This document shows, one piece after another, positions 42,440-52,524 of a DNA stretch of 60,000 nucleotides (within the stretch, counting starts at the first letter, position 1; every line of letters begins with the position of its first letter). Source of the stretch: an uncultured Porphyromonadaceae bacterium (lineage in GTDB: Bacteria; Bacteroidota; Bacteroidia; Bacteroidales; Muribaculaceae); contig CALDIF010000063.1 of NCBI GenBank assembly GCA_937901905.1, positions 1-60,000 of the forward strand. Reading direction: 5' to 3'. Under the pieces are notes generated by a model. It had not been told where the DNA came from. It did not search any database and saw only the letters and a list, made by a program, of their open reading frames with translations. A program made the position numbers and the translations under genes.

Positions 42440-43438
42440 TTAGACCCTAACGCCGACGACCCATTTGCCGACAGGAGACTTGGCAAAACACCACGAAACC
42501 GCAAGAGATGCCGCAAACACGACAATCGGGATAATAACAACCGAGAGCATCGATGGAGTTGTTATTTTCCACAGCACCTCACGAGCAATAAAAATATGCA
42601 CCAAATACACACCGAACACGAGCGAAGAAATAGTAGTCAAGGTTTTGGTTGAACCAATTCTAACATGACGTAATATCATGAACAGCAACACCGTATACAT
42701 CGCACTATATATACCGGTGTAATAGAAATCATCAAATATTAATGTCATGCCTGACAACTTCATAATGAAAGGCATTGCTACCACCATTAGCATCAGGGGC
42801 ACAAGAAACATCAATGGTAACGTAAACTCTCGCTTTGCAATAAAATATCCGGAAACATAATAACCCACATAACCGGCGAAATAATAGAACGGACTACCCT
42901 CATCCAATGAAATATCCAAAACTTTTTTCAACCAGGGATAACACATGGCAATTAACCAAAGCGACAGATAAAGCGCAATTTCCTTGGTTGCCGCCCGCTC
43001 AAGCCAACGCGATAAAATGGGTGTCAACAGATATAACCCTACTAACACATACATAAACCACAATACTCCCGTCCCTTGTGGTTCAAAGGGGATTGAGAGC
43101 ACTTGACGCAACGCTTCACCTAATGAAACCGGAGATTTCAACCAACTCACTATGAGGTAAAATGCTGTCCATATCAAAGTCGGAAACAGAACTTTTGTCA
43201 AACGCTTCGAGAGGAACTCCTTTGTTGGCATCTCATTATCAAGCAGTAATGCCCCACTCACCATGAAAAAGAGAGGTGCTCCCGGCACACAAAGGTATGA
43301 GATCGTGCCAAGTAATATCGTACCACCATAATTGACCGAATGTTGTAACACCACGAGGGATATAGCTACGATACGTATCAAGTCAAGAGTGGCATCGCGT
43401 AGCCCGCCCCCCCTATTTTCAGTAGTCAAATACTGCAT
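42440..43438 (-). CDS. Acyltransferase family 3 (OafA-like) membrane protein
   Basis: 332 residues with about ten membrane helices. The family landmarks are DLIRIVAISLVVLQHS, with the conserved catalytic-type His, and PGAPLFFMVSGALLL, followed by GTGVLWFMYVLVGLYLLTPIL. Such proteins O-acetylate (or otherwise acylate) surface polysaccharides across the inner membrane. It overlaps the pyruvyltransferase stop by 13 bases and precedes the polymerase, so the three are co-transcribed. Confidence 0.87.
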   Translation of the reverse strand: MQYLTTENRGGGLRDATLDLIRIVAISLVVLQHSVNYGGTILLGTISYLCVPGAPLFFMVSGALLLDNEMPTKEFLSKRLTKVLFPTLIWTAFYLIVSWLKSPVSLGEALRQVLSIPFEPQGTGVLWFMYVLVGLYLLTPILSRWLERAATKEIALYLSLWLIAMCYPWLKKVLDISLDEGSPFYYFAGYVGYYVSGYFIAKREFTLPLMFLVPLMLMVVAMPFIMKLSGMTLIFDDFYYTGIYSAMYTVLLFMILRHVRIGSTKTLTTISSLVFGVYLVHIFIAREVLWKITTPSMLSVVIIPIVVFAASLAVSWCFAKSPVGKWVVGVRV

Positions 43439-44520
43439 ATCTCTCCAAGGTACTGTTTTGACCGCGCAATATCATCGGTTAAAAGAGTCTGAACTTTATC
43501 ATAGTTAATCTCCTCTCTCAACCCCTCATCAGAAACCGAGACATCAATCAAACGGTCTTGTAATCCATAACGCGACAATAAGTCACTCATTCTAACGTTC
43601 AAACCATCGGTACGATTGACTACAAAAAATCGCTTATTGAAAATCATTGCAAACGCTGTTGCGTGAAATGAATTGCTCAATACGCATCGTGCATTTTTAA
43701 TAAGCGAAACAAAGGTTTGAGGTCCGCACCTGACATAATCTCTGCTTGTGTAACTTTTACCTTCAAAGCCTATTGAATATACTGGACACCCACACAAACG
43801 AGACATGCGCTTTACAACTTTCTCGATAGGTCCGACTCGCTCAAAATCATAAACCAAAATGTAATCTTCATCGGAGCCTTCGGTATCTGCGACCGTACTC
43901 CAATGTTCGGCGGAGAGCAAAAAAACCGGATCTACAGTAAGCGCACCCTCAAAACCGAGCGATTCCAAAATTCTGAGCCCCGATTCCTCTCTAACACCAA
44001 TTCTATCAAAATTTGACAATTGCATTTTTACAAACGCCTCGGTTCCCTGCTTGAGCGATGCTGTCGCAAAACTTGCAGCATAACTGACCTTCCTGACACT
44101 ATTACCGCCAAAATTGAGATAAAACGCGGCATCCTGCCTTAATTCTGTATTCCAAATTTGGTCACTTCCCGCAACGTAAACATCAGCAATAGGGGGATTT
44201 GAAATCAGTTCATCGTTGCAGTGATACAGAGTCTCAGTTACGGGTAAATATTGATGGCTGAATTCATCAAATTTTCGGCGACGAAGAGATTCTCTTATGC
44301 GTGACGGCACTTTTGCCAAGATATAAGCCCAGCGCAAGCCGAATCGTTCATAACGTTTAGGCACATCGGTATAGAATGATGTATTTCCCGATAGGTCGGG
44401 ACGATAGTTTATTATCTCAACATCGTGACCGAGTGTACGCAAATACTCCACGAGGGCATAAGCCTGTAATGAAGCCCCATGGTTGTATACATTATGACAT
44501 GTTATTGTTGCTATTTTCAC
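43426..44520 (-). CDS. Polysaccharide pyruvyl transferase family protein
   Basis: 364 residues starting at the GTG at 44520 (KIATITCHNVYNHGASLQAYAL), the start that best matches the family; upstream in-frame codons are only TTG. Motifs are VYVAGSDQIWN, KVSYAASFA, LTVDPVFLL and the C-terminal NSFHATAFAMIFNKRFFVVNR with the conserved His. It adds a pyruvate ketal from phosphoenolpyruvate to a sugar, giving the polymer negative charge. Some family members act instead in other modifications, so the exact reaction is inferred. Confidence 0.85.
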   Translation of the reverse strand: MKIATITCHNVYNHGASLQAYALVEYLRTLGHDVEIINYRPDLSGNTSFYTDVPKRYERFGLRWAYILAKVPSRIRESLRRRKFDEFSHQYLPVTETLYHCNDELISNPPIADVYVAGSDQIWNTELRQDAAFYLNFGGNSVRKVSYAASFATASLKQGTEAFVKMQLSNFDRIGVREESGLRILESLGFEGALTVDPVFLLSAEHWSTVADTEGSDEDYILVYDFERVGPIEKVVKRMSRLCGCPVYSIGFEGKSYTSRDYVRCGPQTFVSLIKNARCVLSNSFHATAFAMIFNKRFFVVNRTDGLNVRMSDLLSRYGLQDRLIDVSVSDEGLREEINYDKVQTLLTDDIARSKQYLGEICSI

Positions 44521-44622
44521 ATTCAACAATCTTCTATTATTATACTCAATAAAATGAAAGTGAGTATGACAATGAAATTTAACACACGAAACTTATATAA
44601 AAACGTCTTCTAACTACCATTT

Positions 44623-46170
44623 CTAACTACCACGCGATAATTTTGATTTTATAACATTTTTCAAATAAATTCGTTCATTTTTGTTAAACAGTAACATTAG
44701 GAATAAAGACAATAAGATAAAGGTCGATAGTGCGCTTGAAACAACAAAACACTTCCATCCGACCATAGTAACACATATTAGTTTTGTGGTAAAGTATGAA
44801 GTCAAAACAATTAAAAATACCGGTAAAATCGTATTTATGAACTGGGTTCTTATATCAAATTCTGCAACATTACGTTTGAGCGTACAAATGTAAATTATTA
44901 AGACCACAAACCCCATCGTAAATAGCGTATAAAACACTACTTCATACCCCCCACCCATCTTCAATAGAGCATACATAATGCAAAGAGATAAAAGAAGGAC
45001 TGTTCCCGTCAAAACACTATATAATTGCATCTGACCCGATGCATGTATACCACACATAAGCACATAACTCACAGTATTAACAAGGTTTAAAGCCAAGAGC
45101 ACTTGGGTCATGAAAACAGCCCCCTGAGGTACTTTTGCTAACCATAAACCAAGAACATACTCAGCATTTAGACACATCGGTATTGTGACTATGGACAACA
45201 ATAAAACCGTCATTTTTATTGCTGCACCTATCAATTTATTCATCCTTGAATAATCAGCAGTTGCATACGCCTTGATTATTTGGGGGCGAAAAGCCATAAC
45301 GATATTTGATGAGAATGTCAATATAACCCCTTGCACAACATTTGCAATGCCATTCGCTGCATTATACACGATGCCGAAAAACATATTTAGCAAGAAACCC
45401 ACTCCCGATTGCCTAATGGCAAATGCCATTTCTGTGTACACAGTCCAACCACTAAACGACAACAACGGTTTTAAGAACTCTTTATCTATATGCCAAATCA
45501 AGTGACACTCCCCAAACTGCCGTATACAATAAACACGATAAATACCCCGTATTAACACCGACACGGCAAAATATAACACTGCATACAATACCAATTTGTC
45601 ATATCCACCTATGCCGAGCAAAAATACAATCACTAACTTCAACACCGAATTCAGTATCTCCACATAGGCATACACATCCATTCTCTCATGAGCGATAATC
45701 GCACTATTGTACGGCACCTGAGTGATACCGAGCATAGCACTTGCCACACTAAGATGAAACACCCACCTCGCTGCTGCCATCCTCTCTACCGGTATAACCA
45801 ACTTGTGATTAAGGAACCACAAACCGACTGTTTCGGCCACAACGAACACGACCAACGCAATACCGATGTGAACTATCATTGCCGAAGAAAACGTGCGCGA
45901 TAATCGCTCGCGGTCACCCTGACCGAGTTCAAATGTCAAGAAACGACTCGTAGCGCCGCTCATCGAGGCATTCAAGAACCCCATCATCGCTACGATACTA
46001 CCCACGACACCGTAAATACCGTAGTCCACCTCTCCAAGTGTAGCAAGAACCACTCGGGATGTATATAGACCGATCAGCATCGTAAAGAACATCCTGATGT
46101 ATAACATCAAGGCGTTCTTGGCGATACGCGAATTACCGGGAATAGGTTGTGTTGAGTTGTCGTCTATCAC
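44623..46170 (-). CDS. Wzx-type polysaccharide flippase (first of two)
   Basis: 515 residues from a GTG at 46170 (no ATG in the upstream frame) and about 12-14 membrane helices. It starts with SRIAKNALMLYIRMFFTMLIGLYTSRVVLATLG, the standard start of Bacteroidetes MOP-superfamily flippases. ITQVPYNSAIIAHERMDVYAY and YNAANGIANVVQGVILTFSSNIVMAFRPQI are further conserved stretches. It moves lipid-linked repeat units across the inner membrane. A 260-base gap without genes precedes it (46171-46429), in which I see no clear promoter. Confidence 0.88.
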   Translation of the reverse strand: MIDDNSTQPIPGNSRIAKNALMLYIRMFFTMLIGLYTSRVVLATLGEVDYGIYGVVGSIVAMMGFLNASMSGATSRFLTFELGQGDRERLSRTFSSAMIVHIGIALVVFVVAETVGLWFLNHKLVIPVERMAAARWVFHLSVASAMLGITQVPYNSAIIAHERMDVYAYVEILNSVLKLVIVFLLGIGGYDKLVLYAVLYFAVSVLIRGIYRVYCIRQFGECHLIWHIDKEFLKPLLSFSGWTVYTEMAFAIRQSGVGFLLNMFFGIVYNAANGIANVVQGVILTFSSNIVMAFRPQIIKAYATADYSRMNKLIGAAIKMTVLLLSIVTIPMCLNAEYVLGLWLAKVPQGAVFMTQVLLALNLVNTVSYVLMCGIHASGQMQLYSVLTGTVLLLSLCIMYALLKMGGGYEVVFYTLFTMGFVVLIIYICTLKRNVAEFDIRTQFINTILPVFLIVLTSYFTTKLICVTMVGWKCFVVSSALSTFILLSLFLMLLFNKNERIYLKNVIKSKLSRGS

Positions 46171-46429
46171 TATCGTAATGAAGTCCCTATTTGCGCAATT
46201 ACAACAAAATACACATCAGCACCTCCTCATTTCTTATCAAATTAACACTATTTCAAGCGTCTAATATCCTAAAACATTAAGAACTTTAGTATTATGAAGA
46301 AGATATCTTTTATCGAAATTTTGGATAAATAATCCCAAAATACAATATTAATGTCCCTTAAACTTTTCTCCATAAACCTCTTTCCTTACTGAAGTACGTT
46401 GCTAAGCTCTCAAAAACCTGAAGAACCGG

Positions 46430-47908
46430 TTACTTATGCTTGAAAATGATAAACATCTCATCAATTACGGCAACGCTATCATAATTATTTTTTAAGTCTT
46501 CCTTGACGAACAACGCATTAGGTGCTTTGGTTCGCTCGTTCAACAGAGATAACACAACTATCGGCGCATTTCCATTGGCATATGTATGTACTATTTCGTT
46601 TCGAAGATTTTTATCATATTGTGACAAGCGGTCTTGCTCGCTTATCATTTTATAATATGGCTTTATATCATACTTCAAGTAGAAATTAGGAGACACGTTA
46701 TATCCTGCTAACGTTTGAGGCATTATATCGGTTGAGATGCGCTTTGCCAACTGAGCAAATGCTGCTTCATCTTGCATAGGTCTTTCTTTTAGTTCACAAC
46801 ACCCTGCCAATGTTAAAGAAAACTTTATAGCGAAAACAAGTGCTATAACAATAACAACCCCTCGATATATCCATTTAAATTTAGCACATTTCATTGCTTC
46901 CTTAAGTTCCATTATAATCACTATCATGTAGGGGGCAGACAATAAAGAATAGTGACCATAGCCATTACTTTGCACAAACCAAATCATCAGCGGCAAAGAG
47001 GCTCCCAACCACACCAAAGAGCGCAAACGCATGGGTTTGAGAAACAAATTCATTAAAGCAACTAACAACAGACCATAGCACCAAAAGAAAGTCAAAAGAA
47101 AGCCCTTTAAAACAGGTAATTCATTCAGATGATTCTCACTACCTGCCGCATATGAGAGAGGAAAAACAAACGTTCCATACAACATGTCACCTAATGCACC
47201 ATGAAAGGCGAAATAGCACACAAACGGCAACACAACAACAGCGACACCGCCAACATAAGCCAATGCGTTATGACACAAATTAGTCCACTTGCCTCGACGC
47301 ACAAGGATCAACACAATAACAAACACGACTCCGCATATACCTAGAGCGTTAGTCAAACGACTCATTGCACTGCTACCCAGAACCAAACCATACACAAACG
47401 CATAGGAAGCGGGATGATCTATTTCATCGGTCTTCTCAACTCGAGCCAACCACCTGTATACCAACCATATTGAAGCAATAATAAATGGCAAGACAAACTC
47501 CTCTGTCATATCACCTCCCTGCAACGCTGATGCCGCTACAATAATAATAATCGTGGTTAATAGTAGAGATGGGGTGACTGCGAAAGATAGGCGACTCGTC
47601 TTATACGTCAGGAACGTTGATACTGCCCAAAAGACTACTTGTATAACAAATACTCCTATCCTATCGCCGGTCATCAGGTAGCCAATTGCATTAACAAAGA
47701 AAATGAATGGACCTTTTTGCTCCCAAATGTCCACATAAGGCAGAAAACCCTTTGCCCAATACTTACCCAACAACTGATAGACCGAAGAATCGTTGGTATA
47801 AGAATTTGAGAATACCGGTGAGGTCGTAACAGAAAGTAATGACAGTACAAGCACTGCCATCAACACACTATATACCCACAATATGATGTGACTTTTACTC
47901 TTTGACAT
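46430..47908 (-). CDS. Multi-pass membrane glycosyltransferase-like protein (GT-C/GT39-type)
   Basis: About 492 residues; the start is the ATG at 47908 or 47929, and both overlap the upstream gene slightly. An N-terminal helix is followed by a periplasmic loop, SYTNDSSVYQLLGKYWAKGFLPYVDIWEQKGP. It carries the acidic D...E motif usual in GT-C transferases that use polyprenyl-phosphate sugars. About ten further helices follow, then a soluble C-terminal domain of ~110 residues. Its neighbour is a polyprenyl-phosphate-sugar synthase-like GT2, a classic pairing. It is therefore likely to add a side sugar in the periplasm. Confidence 0.7.
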   Translation of the reverse strand: MSKSKSHIILWVYSVLMAVLVLSLLSVTTSPVFSNSYTNDSSVYQLLGKYWAKGFLPYVDIWEQKGPFIFFVNAIGYLMTGDRIGVFVIQVVFWAVSTFLTYKTSRLSFAVTPSLLLTTIIIIVAASALQGGDMTEEFVLPFIIASIWLVYRWLARVEKTDEIDHPASYAFVYGLVLGSSAMSRLTNALGICGVVFVIVLILVRRGKWTNLCHNALAYVGGVAVVVLPFVCYFAFHGALGDMLYGTFVFPLSYAAGSENHLNELPVLKGFLLTFFWCYGLLLVALMNLFLKPMRLRSLVWLGASLPLMIWFVQSNGYGHYSLLSAPYMIVIIMELKEAMKCAKFKWIYRGVVIVIALVFAIKFSLTLAGCCELKERPMQDEAAFAQLAKRISTDIMPQTLAGYNVSPNFYLKYDIKPYYKMISEQDRLSQYDKNLRNEIVHTYANGNAPIVVLSLLNERTKAPNALFVKEDLKNNYDSVAVIDEMFIIFKHK

Positions 47909-48875
47909 CGGTTGTTTCTTGTTCGGCATCAGGCCAATTGAGACGTTCTGATTCTATCACAAGGGGGCGATTCATTACTCGCGTATTGATTGCCATCACA
48001 TATTCTCCGACGAAACCAATAAACAACAACTCAATAGCGTGCAAAAAGAACAAGCCGACTAACATTGGTGCGATACCTGCCACATATCGATCCCAATATA
48101 TCAATTTCATGACCAACATAACAACAGCAATACACAAGGAAACTACAGCCATCAATATGCCTATAAAAGTTAAAAGGTGCACTCCAACCTTTGTATAACT
48201 TGTAAAACTCAACATGGCAGCATCAAAGAGGGTAAAGAAGTTATTGTGGGTGTGACCGGCACGTCGCTTTGCCTGAGTGTAAGACAAGTTAACCCTATGA
48301 AATCCGAGTTCAGCAACAATTCCGCGCAAAAAAGGAGTCGGATCCTTTAGTGAGCGCAACACATCAACAAAACTCTTGTCATATAATCCGAACCCCGTAA
48401 AATGTTCAATTTGGTCTACACTGCTCATTTGTCTTATCGTCTTGTAATAAATTGAGCGAAATGCACGCATGACAGAATTTTCCTTACTTGCTGTCTTGAT
48501 ACAACTAACGATTTTCGCTCCTTTCTCCCACTTCTCTACTATCGTGGGCAATAACTCAACAGGGTCTTGGAAATCACAACACATCAAGATTACACAATCA
48601 CCATTCGCTTGACACATTCCATAATAGGGGCTATTGAATTGTCCGAAATTTTTGGCATTGAGTATTGCCCTCACTCGACTACGACGACCGCACAATTCAC
48701 GCAGTAATGGACGTGTATTGTCTTTGCTATCATTATCAATGAATATTATTTCATAATCATAACAAGATAACGACGTCTGCATCTCTTGCTCAATTGCGCT
48801 TGCAATGGCGACCACATTTTCTTCCTCATTATAGCAAGGAATCACGATTGATATGAGTTTGCCTTTTTCGTTCAT
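47895..48875 (-). CDS. GT2 polyprenyl-phosphate sugar synthase-like (DPM1/ArnC type)
   Basis: 326 residues from the ATG at 48875, overlapping the transketolase stop as ATGA. GT-A motifs are ISIVIPCYNEEENV, IIFIDNDSKDNT, NFGQFNSPYYGM and CCDFQDPVELLP. Two C-terminal membrane helices follow (VHLLTFIGILMAVVSLCIAVV and LFFLHAIELLFIGFVGEYVM). This is the layout of enzymes that make undecaprenyl-phosphate sugars for GT-C transferases, and the adjacent GT-C-like gene fits that role. Confidence 0.85.
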   Translation of the reverse strand: MNEKGKLISIVIPCYNEEENVVAIASAIEQEMQTSLSCYDYEIIFIDNDSKDNTRPLLRELCGRRSRVRAILNAKNFGQFNSPYYGMCQANGDCVILMCCDFQDPVELLPTIVEKWEKGAKIVSCIKTASKENSVMRAFRSIYYKTIRQMSSVDQIEHFTGFGLYDKSFVDVLRSLKDPTPFLRGIVAELGFHRVNLSYTQAKRRAGHTHNNFFTLFDAAMLSFTSYTKVGVHLLTFIGILMAVVSLCIAVVMLVMKLIYWDRYVAGIAPMLVGLFFLHAIELLFIGFVGEYVMAINTRVMNRPLVIESERLNWPDAEQETTDVKE

Positions 48876-49768
48876 AATTTCAAGCCCATGTAATTTCTTA
48901 GGTACTGTTGACTTCCGCCGACGTGACAAAAAACATCTCTAATTGCAACACGACGCACGTGTGGCATATTAACAATCCGACCCGATGCATATAGATCACT
49001 TAAGACCTCAACAACGGCCGAACCGATTCCTCCGCTCAATTGATGTTCTTCGATAACAGTAATATTGTCGTAGCACTCGGCAAGATGTATCAAACAATCG
49101 ACATTAAGTGGTTTTACAAAAGGCACGCTATACAAATCAGCATTTATTTCACCGCTATTGACTCGTTCTTGAGCATATGCCAAAATACTACCACCAGCCA
49201 AAATCGCTGTTTTTGAACCTTTCATTTCAACTGGCAACAAATCGCCTATGCGTAAGCCATCAATCTCATTGGTATGAACGATAGTTTCGCGAGCCTTGCC
49301 TAAACGTATATACATCATACCGGGGATATTTGCCGAAAGGTGTGCTATTGCGCGCGTTTCAACAGGGTCGCCGGGAGTTGACACTATTGTATCGGGGATA
49401 GCGCGTAGCATGGCAATATCCTCGGTTGCATGATGTGAAGCCCCAAGCGAGCCGTAAGCATAACCGGCACCGACTGCGACAATCTTTACGCTCAAATTAT
49501 GATATGCAACATCATATCTCAATTGCTCAATACAACGCAATGTGGGAAAATTGCCTATTGAGTAGAGATACACATTATAGCCTTCATGAGCCAATCCGGC
49601 AGCTATTCCTGCCATTGATTGCTCCGCAATACCCACGTTGTAATATCTGTCAGGAAAACGGTCGGCAAAGATTTCCACTACACTATAGCCCAAGTCGCCC
49701 ACAAGCAACACAATATTTTCGTGCAACTCTGCCTCGGTCACCAATTGATTTATAAACGCTGTTCTCAT
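48872..49768 (-). CDS. Transketolase, C-terminal subunit (second pair)
   Basis: 298 residues from the ATG at 49768, overlapping the N-subunit stop (TAATG). The catalytic Glu region is YYNVGIAEQSMAGIAAGLA, and EEHQLSGGIGSAVVEVLS is the C-terminal signature. The second pair is clearly different in sequence from 24837-25811 (for example SIGNFPTLRCIEQLR versus FISMRAFEQVRQ). It sits between the CDP-glucose pathway genes and a transferase, so I infer that it acts on a CDP-linked keto-sugar or a sugar aldehyde. Confidence 0.85.
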   Translation of the reverse strand: MRTAFINQLVTEAELHENIVLLVGDLGYSVVEIFADRFPDRYYNVGIAEQSMAGIAAGLAHEGYNVYLYSIGNFPTLRCIEQLRYDVAYHNLSVKIVAVGAGYAYGSLGASHHATEDIAMLRAIPDTIVSTPGDPVETRAIAHLSANIPGMMYIRLGKARETIVHTNEIDGLRIGDLLPVEMKGSKTAILAGGSILAYAQERVNSGEINADLYSVPFVKPLNVDCLIHLAECYDNITVIEEHQLSGGIGSAVVEVLSDLYASGRIVNMPHVRRVAIRDVFCHVGGSQQYLRNYMGLKL

Positions 49769-50565
49769 TATTCCAAATCCGCTAAAGCCTGTTGCAACAA
49801 ATTGGTGTCGGGTGCCGAATAGTGCCATTTCAATCGGTTTTCCATAAACGACACTCCTTTTCCTTTCACGGTGTCAGCAACAATCACCGTGGGACGATTA
49901 TCACATCGCGTAAATTTATCAAACGCTTCATATAATGTGTCGTGATTATGACCGTCAACACGCATTACGTTAGCACCAAACGACTCGAGTTTATCAACGA
50001 TAGGTTCCAAGTTGATAATGTCAACTGTGTTACCCATCGCTTGTTGACAATTAAAATCAATGATGGCACACAAGTTATTCAGTTTTTGTTGAGCAGCAAA
50101 CATTAATGCCTCCCAATTTGCGCCCTCATCCATTTCACCGTCACCGAGTATGACAAAGGTGCGATAAGTAGCACTTTTAATCTTTGCAGCCAGTGCCATG
50201 CCAACAGCAATGGGTAATCCATGACCCAAACTTCCTGCCGACATCTCCACTCCGGGAATTAAATGTGACACGTGGCAAAGTAATTGCGTACCATCAGTAC
50301 CATATTCGTCAAGTAAAGTTTCATCAATAAATCCCACTGCCGCTAACGCTGAATAAAGTGCCACACAAGTATGTCCTTTACTTAACATCAAGCGATCTCT
50401 ACCATCCCACAGTGGTTCGTTGGGACGATATCGCATAACGTCAGCATATAGAACAGCAAGCACATCGGCAACCGATAAGGAACCTCCGATATGAGAAGCA
50501 TTTGCTCTACTCACAAGACGCAATGATGTCTTGCGAATGTATTTCGCTAAATCAAGACTCTTCAT
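49768..50565 (-). CDS. Transketolase, N-terminal (TPP-binding) subunit (second pair)
   Basis: 265 residues. TPP motif GDGEMDEGANWEA (141-153) with Asn in IIDFNCQQAM, SKGHTCVALYSAL and SAGSLGHGLPIAVGMALA. It ends VKGKGVSFMENRLKWHY, the usual transketolase loop closing the N-domain. It overlaps the epimerase-like gene by 14 bases. Operon order rfbF, rfbG, epimerase/reductase, transketolase N, transketolase C suggests a branched or chain-extended CDP-sugar. Confidence 0.85.
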   Translation of the reverse strand: MKSLDLAKYIRKTSLRLVSRANASHIGGSLSVADVLAVLYADVMRYRPNEPLWDGRDRLMLSKGHTCVALYSALAAVGFIDETLLDEYGTDGTQLLCHVSHLIPGVEMSAGSLGHGLPIAVGMALAAKIKSATYRTFVILGDGEMDEGANWEALMFAAQQKLNNLCAIIDFNCQQAMGNTVDIINLEPIVDKLESFGANVMRVDGHNHDTLYEAFDKFTRCDNRPTVIVADTVKGKGVSFMENRLKWHYSAPDTNLLQQALADLE

Positions 50566-51451
50566 TATGCTCTTTCATGTAAGTAATCACATTGTTCAAC
50601 CCTTGTTCAAATGGTGTCTTCTCATATTCACCAAAGGCATTGACAAACTTTGAGCAAGAACCCAACATCACCATCGTTTGGTTCTCTCGATAAGGCAAAG
50701 ACCTATCAAAAACGATATTTGAACGGCAGGCTTTTTTTACAGCCTCGAAAACATCGCGCAACTTCATAGGACATTTAGACGCAATATTATATATGCCACT
50801 TTTACCTTGTTGACCAATTATTGACACAATCGCTGCGGCAAAATCTTGAGCGTAAAGATAACTATATTGTTGCTCTCCCAACGTAGTCTGCATCACACGT
50901 TCCCCACGCAGACACCTGCGAATGATTGATGGGATTAGCCAATTATCTTGTTGGCGCTCTCCATACATACTGAAGACTCTAATCCACTGCCATTCAATAG
51001 GATGTCGCAACGCCAGTTGTCCCAACTCATTACAGCATTCAATCTTGGCTTTTGCATATTTACTGATGGGCTTCAAGGGGTGAGTTTCATCTACACATTC
51101 ACTATATTGTCCATATTCATCTTGACTTCCTAATGCGATGATTTGCTTATATGGATATAGGTTATACATACCCTTTGTCATTTCAACATTCGCCTTTTGG
51201 GTCTCTGCATTATTGCGTTCTCCGGCGGCGACACCACCCCATGCGGTATGAATTAACACTTCAGGTGAGAAATCTTCAACTTGCTGTCGCCAAGCATTAT
51301 CATCGGTTTGAACGACCCAAAGCGTGTGCTTAATATCGAGGACATGGCTTGAAAATCTCCTCAACAACAAAACATCGTGTCCGGCATTAACACAAGCGAC
51401 AGCAATATGATAGCCTAAAAAACCCGTGGCACCGGTAATAAATACTCTCAT
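50552..51451 (-). CDS. NAD-dependent epimerase/dehydratase (extended SDR)
   Basis: 299 residues. The Rossmann motif is FITGATGFLGYHIA; HTAWGGVAAGERNN follows. The catalytic Ser is in ALGSQDEYGQ, and Tyr/Lys are in YAKAK (YxxxK). RVFSMYGERQQDNW and YSYLYAQDFAAAI are typical of nucleotide-sugar reductases and epimerases. It overlaps rfbG by 4 bases (ATGA). It probably processes the CDP-4-keto-6-deoxyglucose formed by RfbG or a later branched intermediate. Confidence 0.83.
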   Translation of the reverse strand: MRVFITGATGFLGYHIAVACVNAGHDVLLLRRFSSHVLDIKHTLWVVQTDDNAWRQQVEDFSPEVLIHTAWGGVAAGERNNAETQKANVEMTKGMYNLYPYKQIIALGSQDEYGQYSECVDETHPLKPISKYAKAKIECCNELGQLALRHPIEWQWIRVFSMYGERQQDNWLIPSIIRRCLRGERVMQTTLGEQQYSYLYAQDFAAAIVSIIGQQGKSGIYNIASKCPMKLRDVFEAVKKACRSNIVFDRSLPYRENQTMVMLGSCSKFVNAFGEYEKTPFEQGLNNVITYMKEHNEES

Positions 51452-52524
51452 GATTGCATGTATTGTCTAATCTGTTCTACGCAGATATCCATCACATTAC
51501 GGGTAGAGTATTGGCGATACCAATCGACTGTAAATTGAATGCACATTTCAAGATCAAGGCGAGGTTGCCAACCCAATAAACGCTGTGCTTTAGTAATATC
51601 AAGAGTTAACAAGTTAGCCTCATGTACAGCAGAGTGATCACTGACATCCATTGTAGAGCCTTCTCCATAATGCTTCACAATCAAATCGGCAACTTGTTGA
51701 ACTGTTGCAACGCTATCATGCAGCGGTCCGAAATTCCAACCCTCACAATAGACTGTAGGTCTCTCCAACATCTTTGCCGCCAATAACAAATATCCACTCA
51801 ACGGCTCCAACACATGCTGCCACGGTCTTACTGCATTCGGATGACGCAACTCAATTGGTTTCTTGTTTTCAAGGGCACGAATACAATCGGGCACAATTCT
51901 GTCACAAGACCAATCTCCACCACCGACAACGTTGCCGGCACGCACGCTGGCTATAGAAACATAATGCTTCTTTCCAAACGAGTCAGGATTGAAATAACTT
52001 CGTCGCCATGACGAGATCGCTATCTCGGCAGCACCCTTACTTGAAGAATATGGATCATAGCCACCCATTGCATCGGTTTCGCGATAACCCCATATTTGTT
52101 CGGTGTTTTCATAACACTTATCTGTTGTTATCATCACAGCAACTCGCACTGAATCGCATGCTCTAATAGCCTCCATAACATTAATGGTGCCCATCACGTT
52201 GACGGCATATGTTTCAACCGGTTTATCATAACTCAATCTCACAAGAGGTTGAGCAGCAAGGTGAAAAATTACCTCGGGACGATATTGAGACACGATGGCT
52301 CGAATAGTTTCGCCATCACGAATATCTGCACGAATATCAGCATAAAGTTTCTTACCGATACCACTGAGCACATAGCAATCACGTTCGGTCGCAGGATCCA
52401 AAGACACACCAACAACTTCGGCACCCAGTTCCGTAAGCCAAATGGAGAGCCAACTGCCCTTAAAACCGGTATGACCTGTCACGAGAATTCGCTTACCCGA
52501 AAATATTTGGATTGGACTTACCAT
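51448..52524 (-). CDS. rfbG: CDP-glucose 4,6-dehydratase
   Basis: 358 residues from the ATG at 52524. Motifs are ILVTGHTGFKGSWLSIWL, HLAAQPLVRLSYDKPVETY, MITTDKCYEN, YDPYSSSKGAAEIAISSWR (YxxxK) and VRAGNVVGGGDWS, all characteristic of RfbG. RPWQHVLEPLSGYLLLA is also diagnostic. The enzyme converts CDP-glucose to CDP-4-keto-6-deoxyglucose in the cytoplasm. It overlaps rfbF by 7 bases. Confidence 0.92.
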   Translation of the reverse strand: MVSPIQIFSGKRILVTGHTGFKGSWLSIWLTELGAEVVGVSLDPATERDCYVLSGIGKKLYADIRADIRDGETIRAIVSQYRPEVIFHLAAQPLVRLSYDKPVETYAVNVMGTINVMEAIRACDSVRVAVMITTDKCYENTEQIWGYRETDAMGGYDPYSSSKGAAEIAISSWRRSYFNPDSFGKKHYVSIASVRAGNVVGGGDWSCDRIVPDCIRALENKKPIELRHPNAVRPWQHVLEPLSGYLLLAAKMLERPTVYCEGWNFGPLHDSVATVQQVADLIVKHYGEGSTMDVSDHSAVHEANLLTLDITKAQRLLGWQPRLDLEMCIQFTVDWYRQYSTRNVMDICVEQIRQYMQS

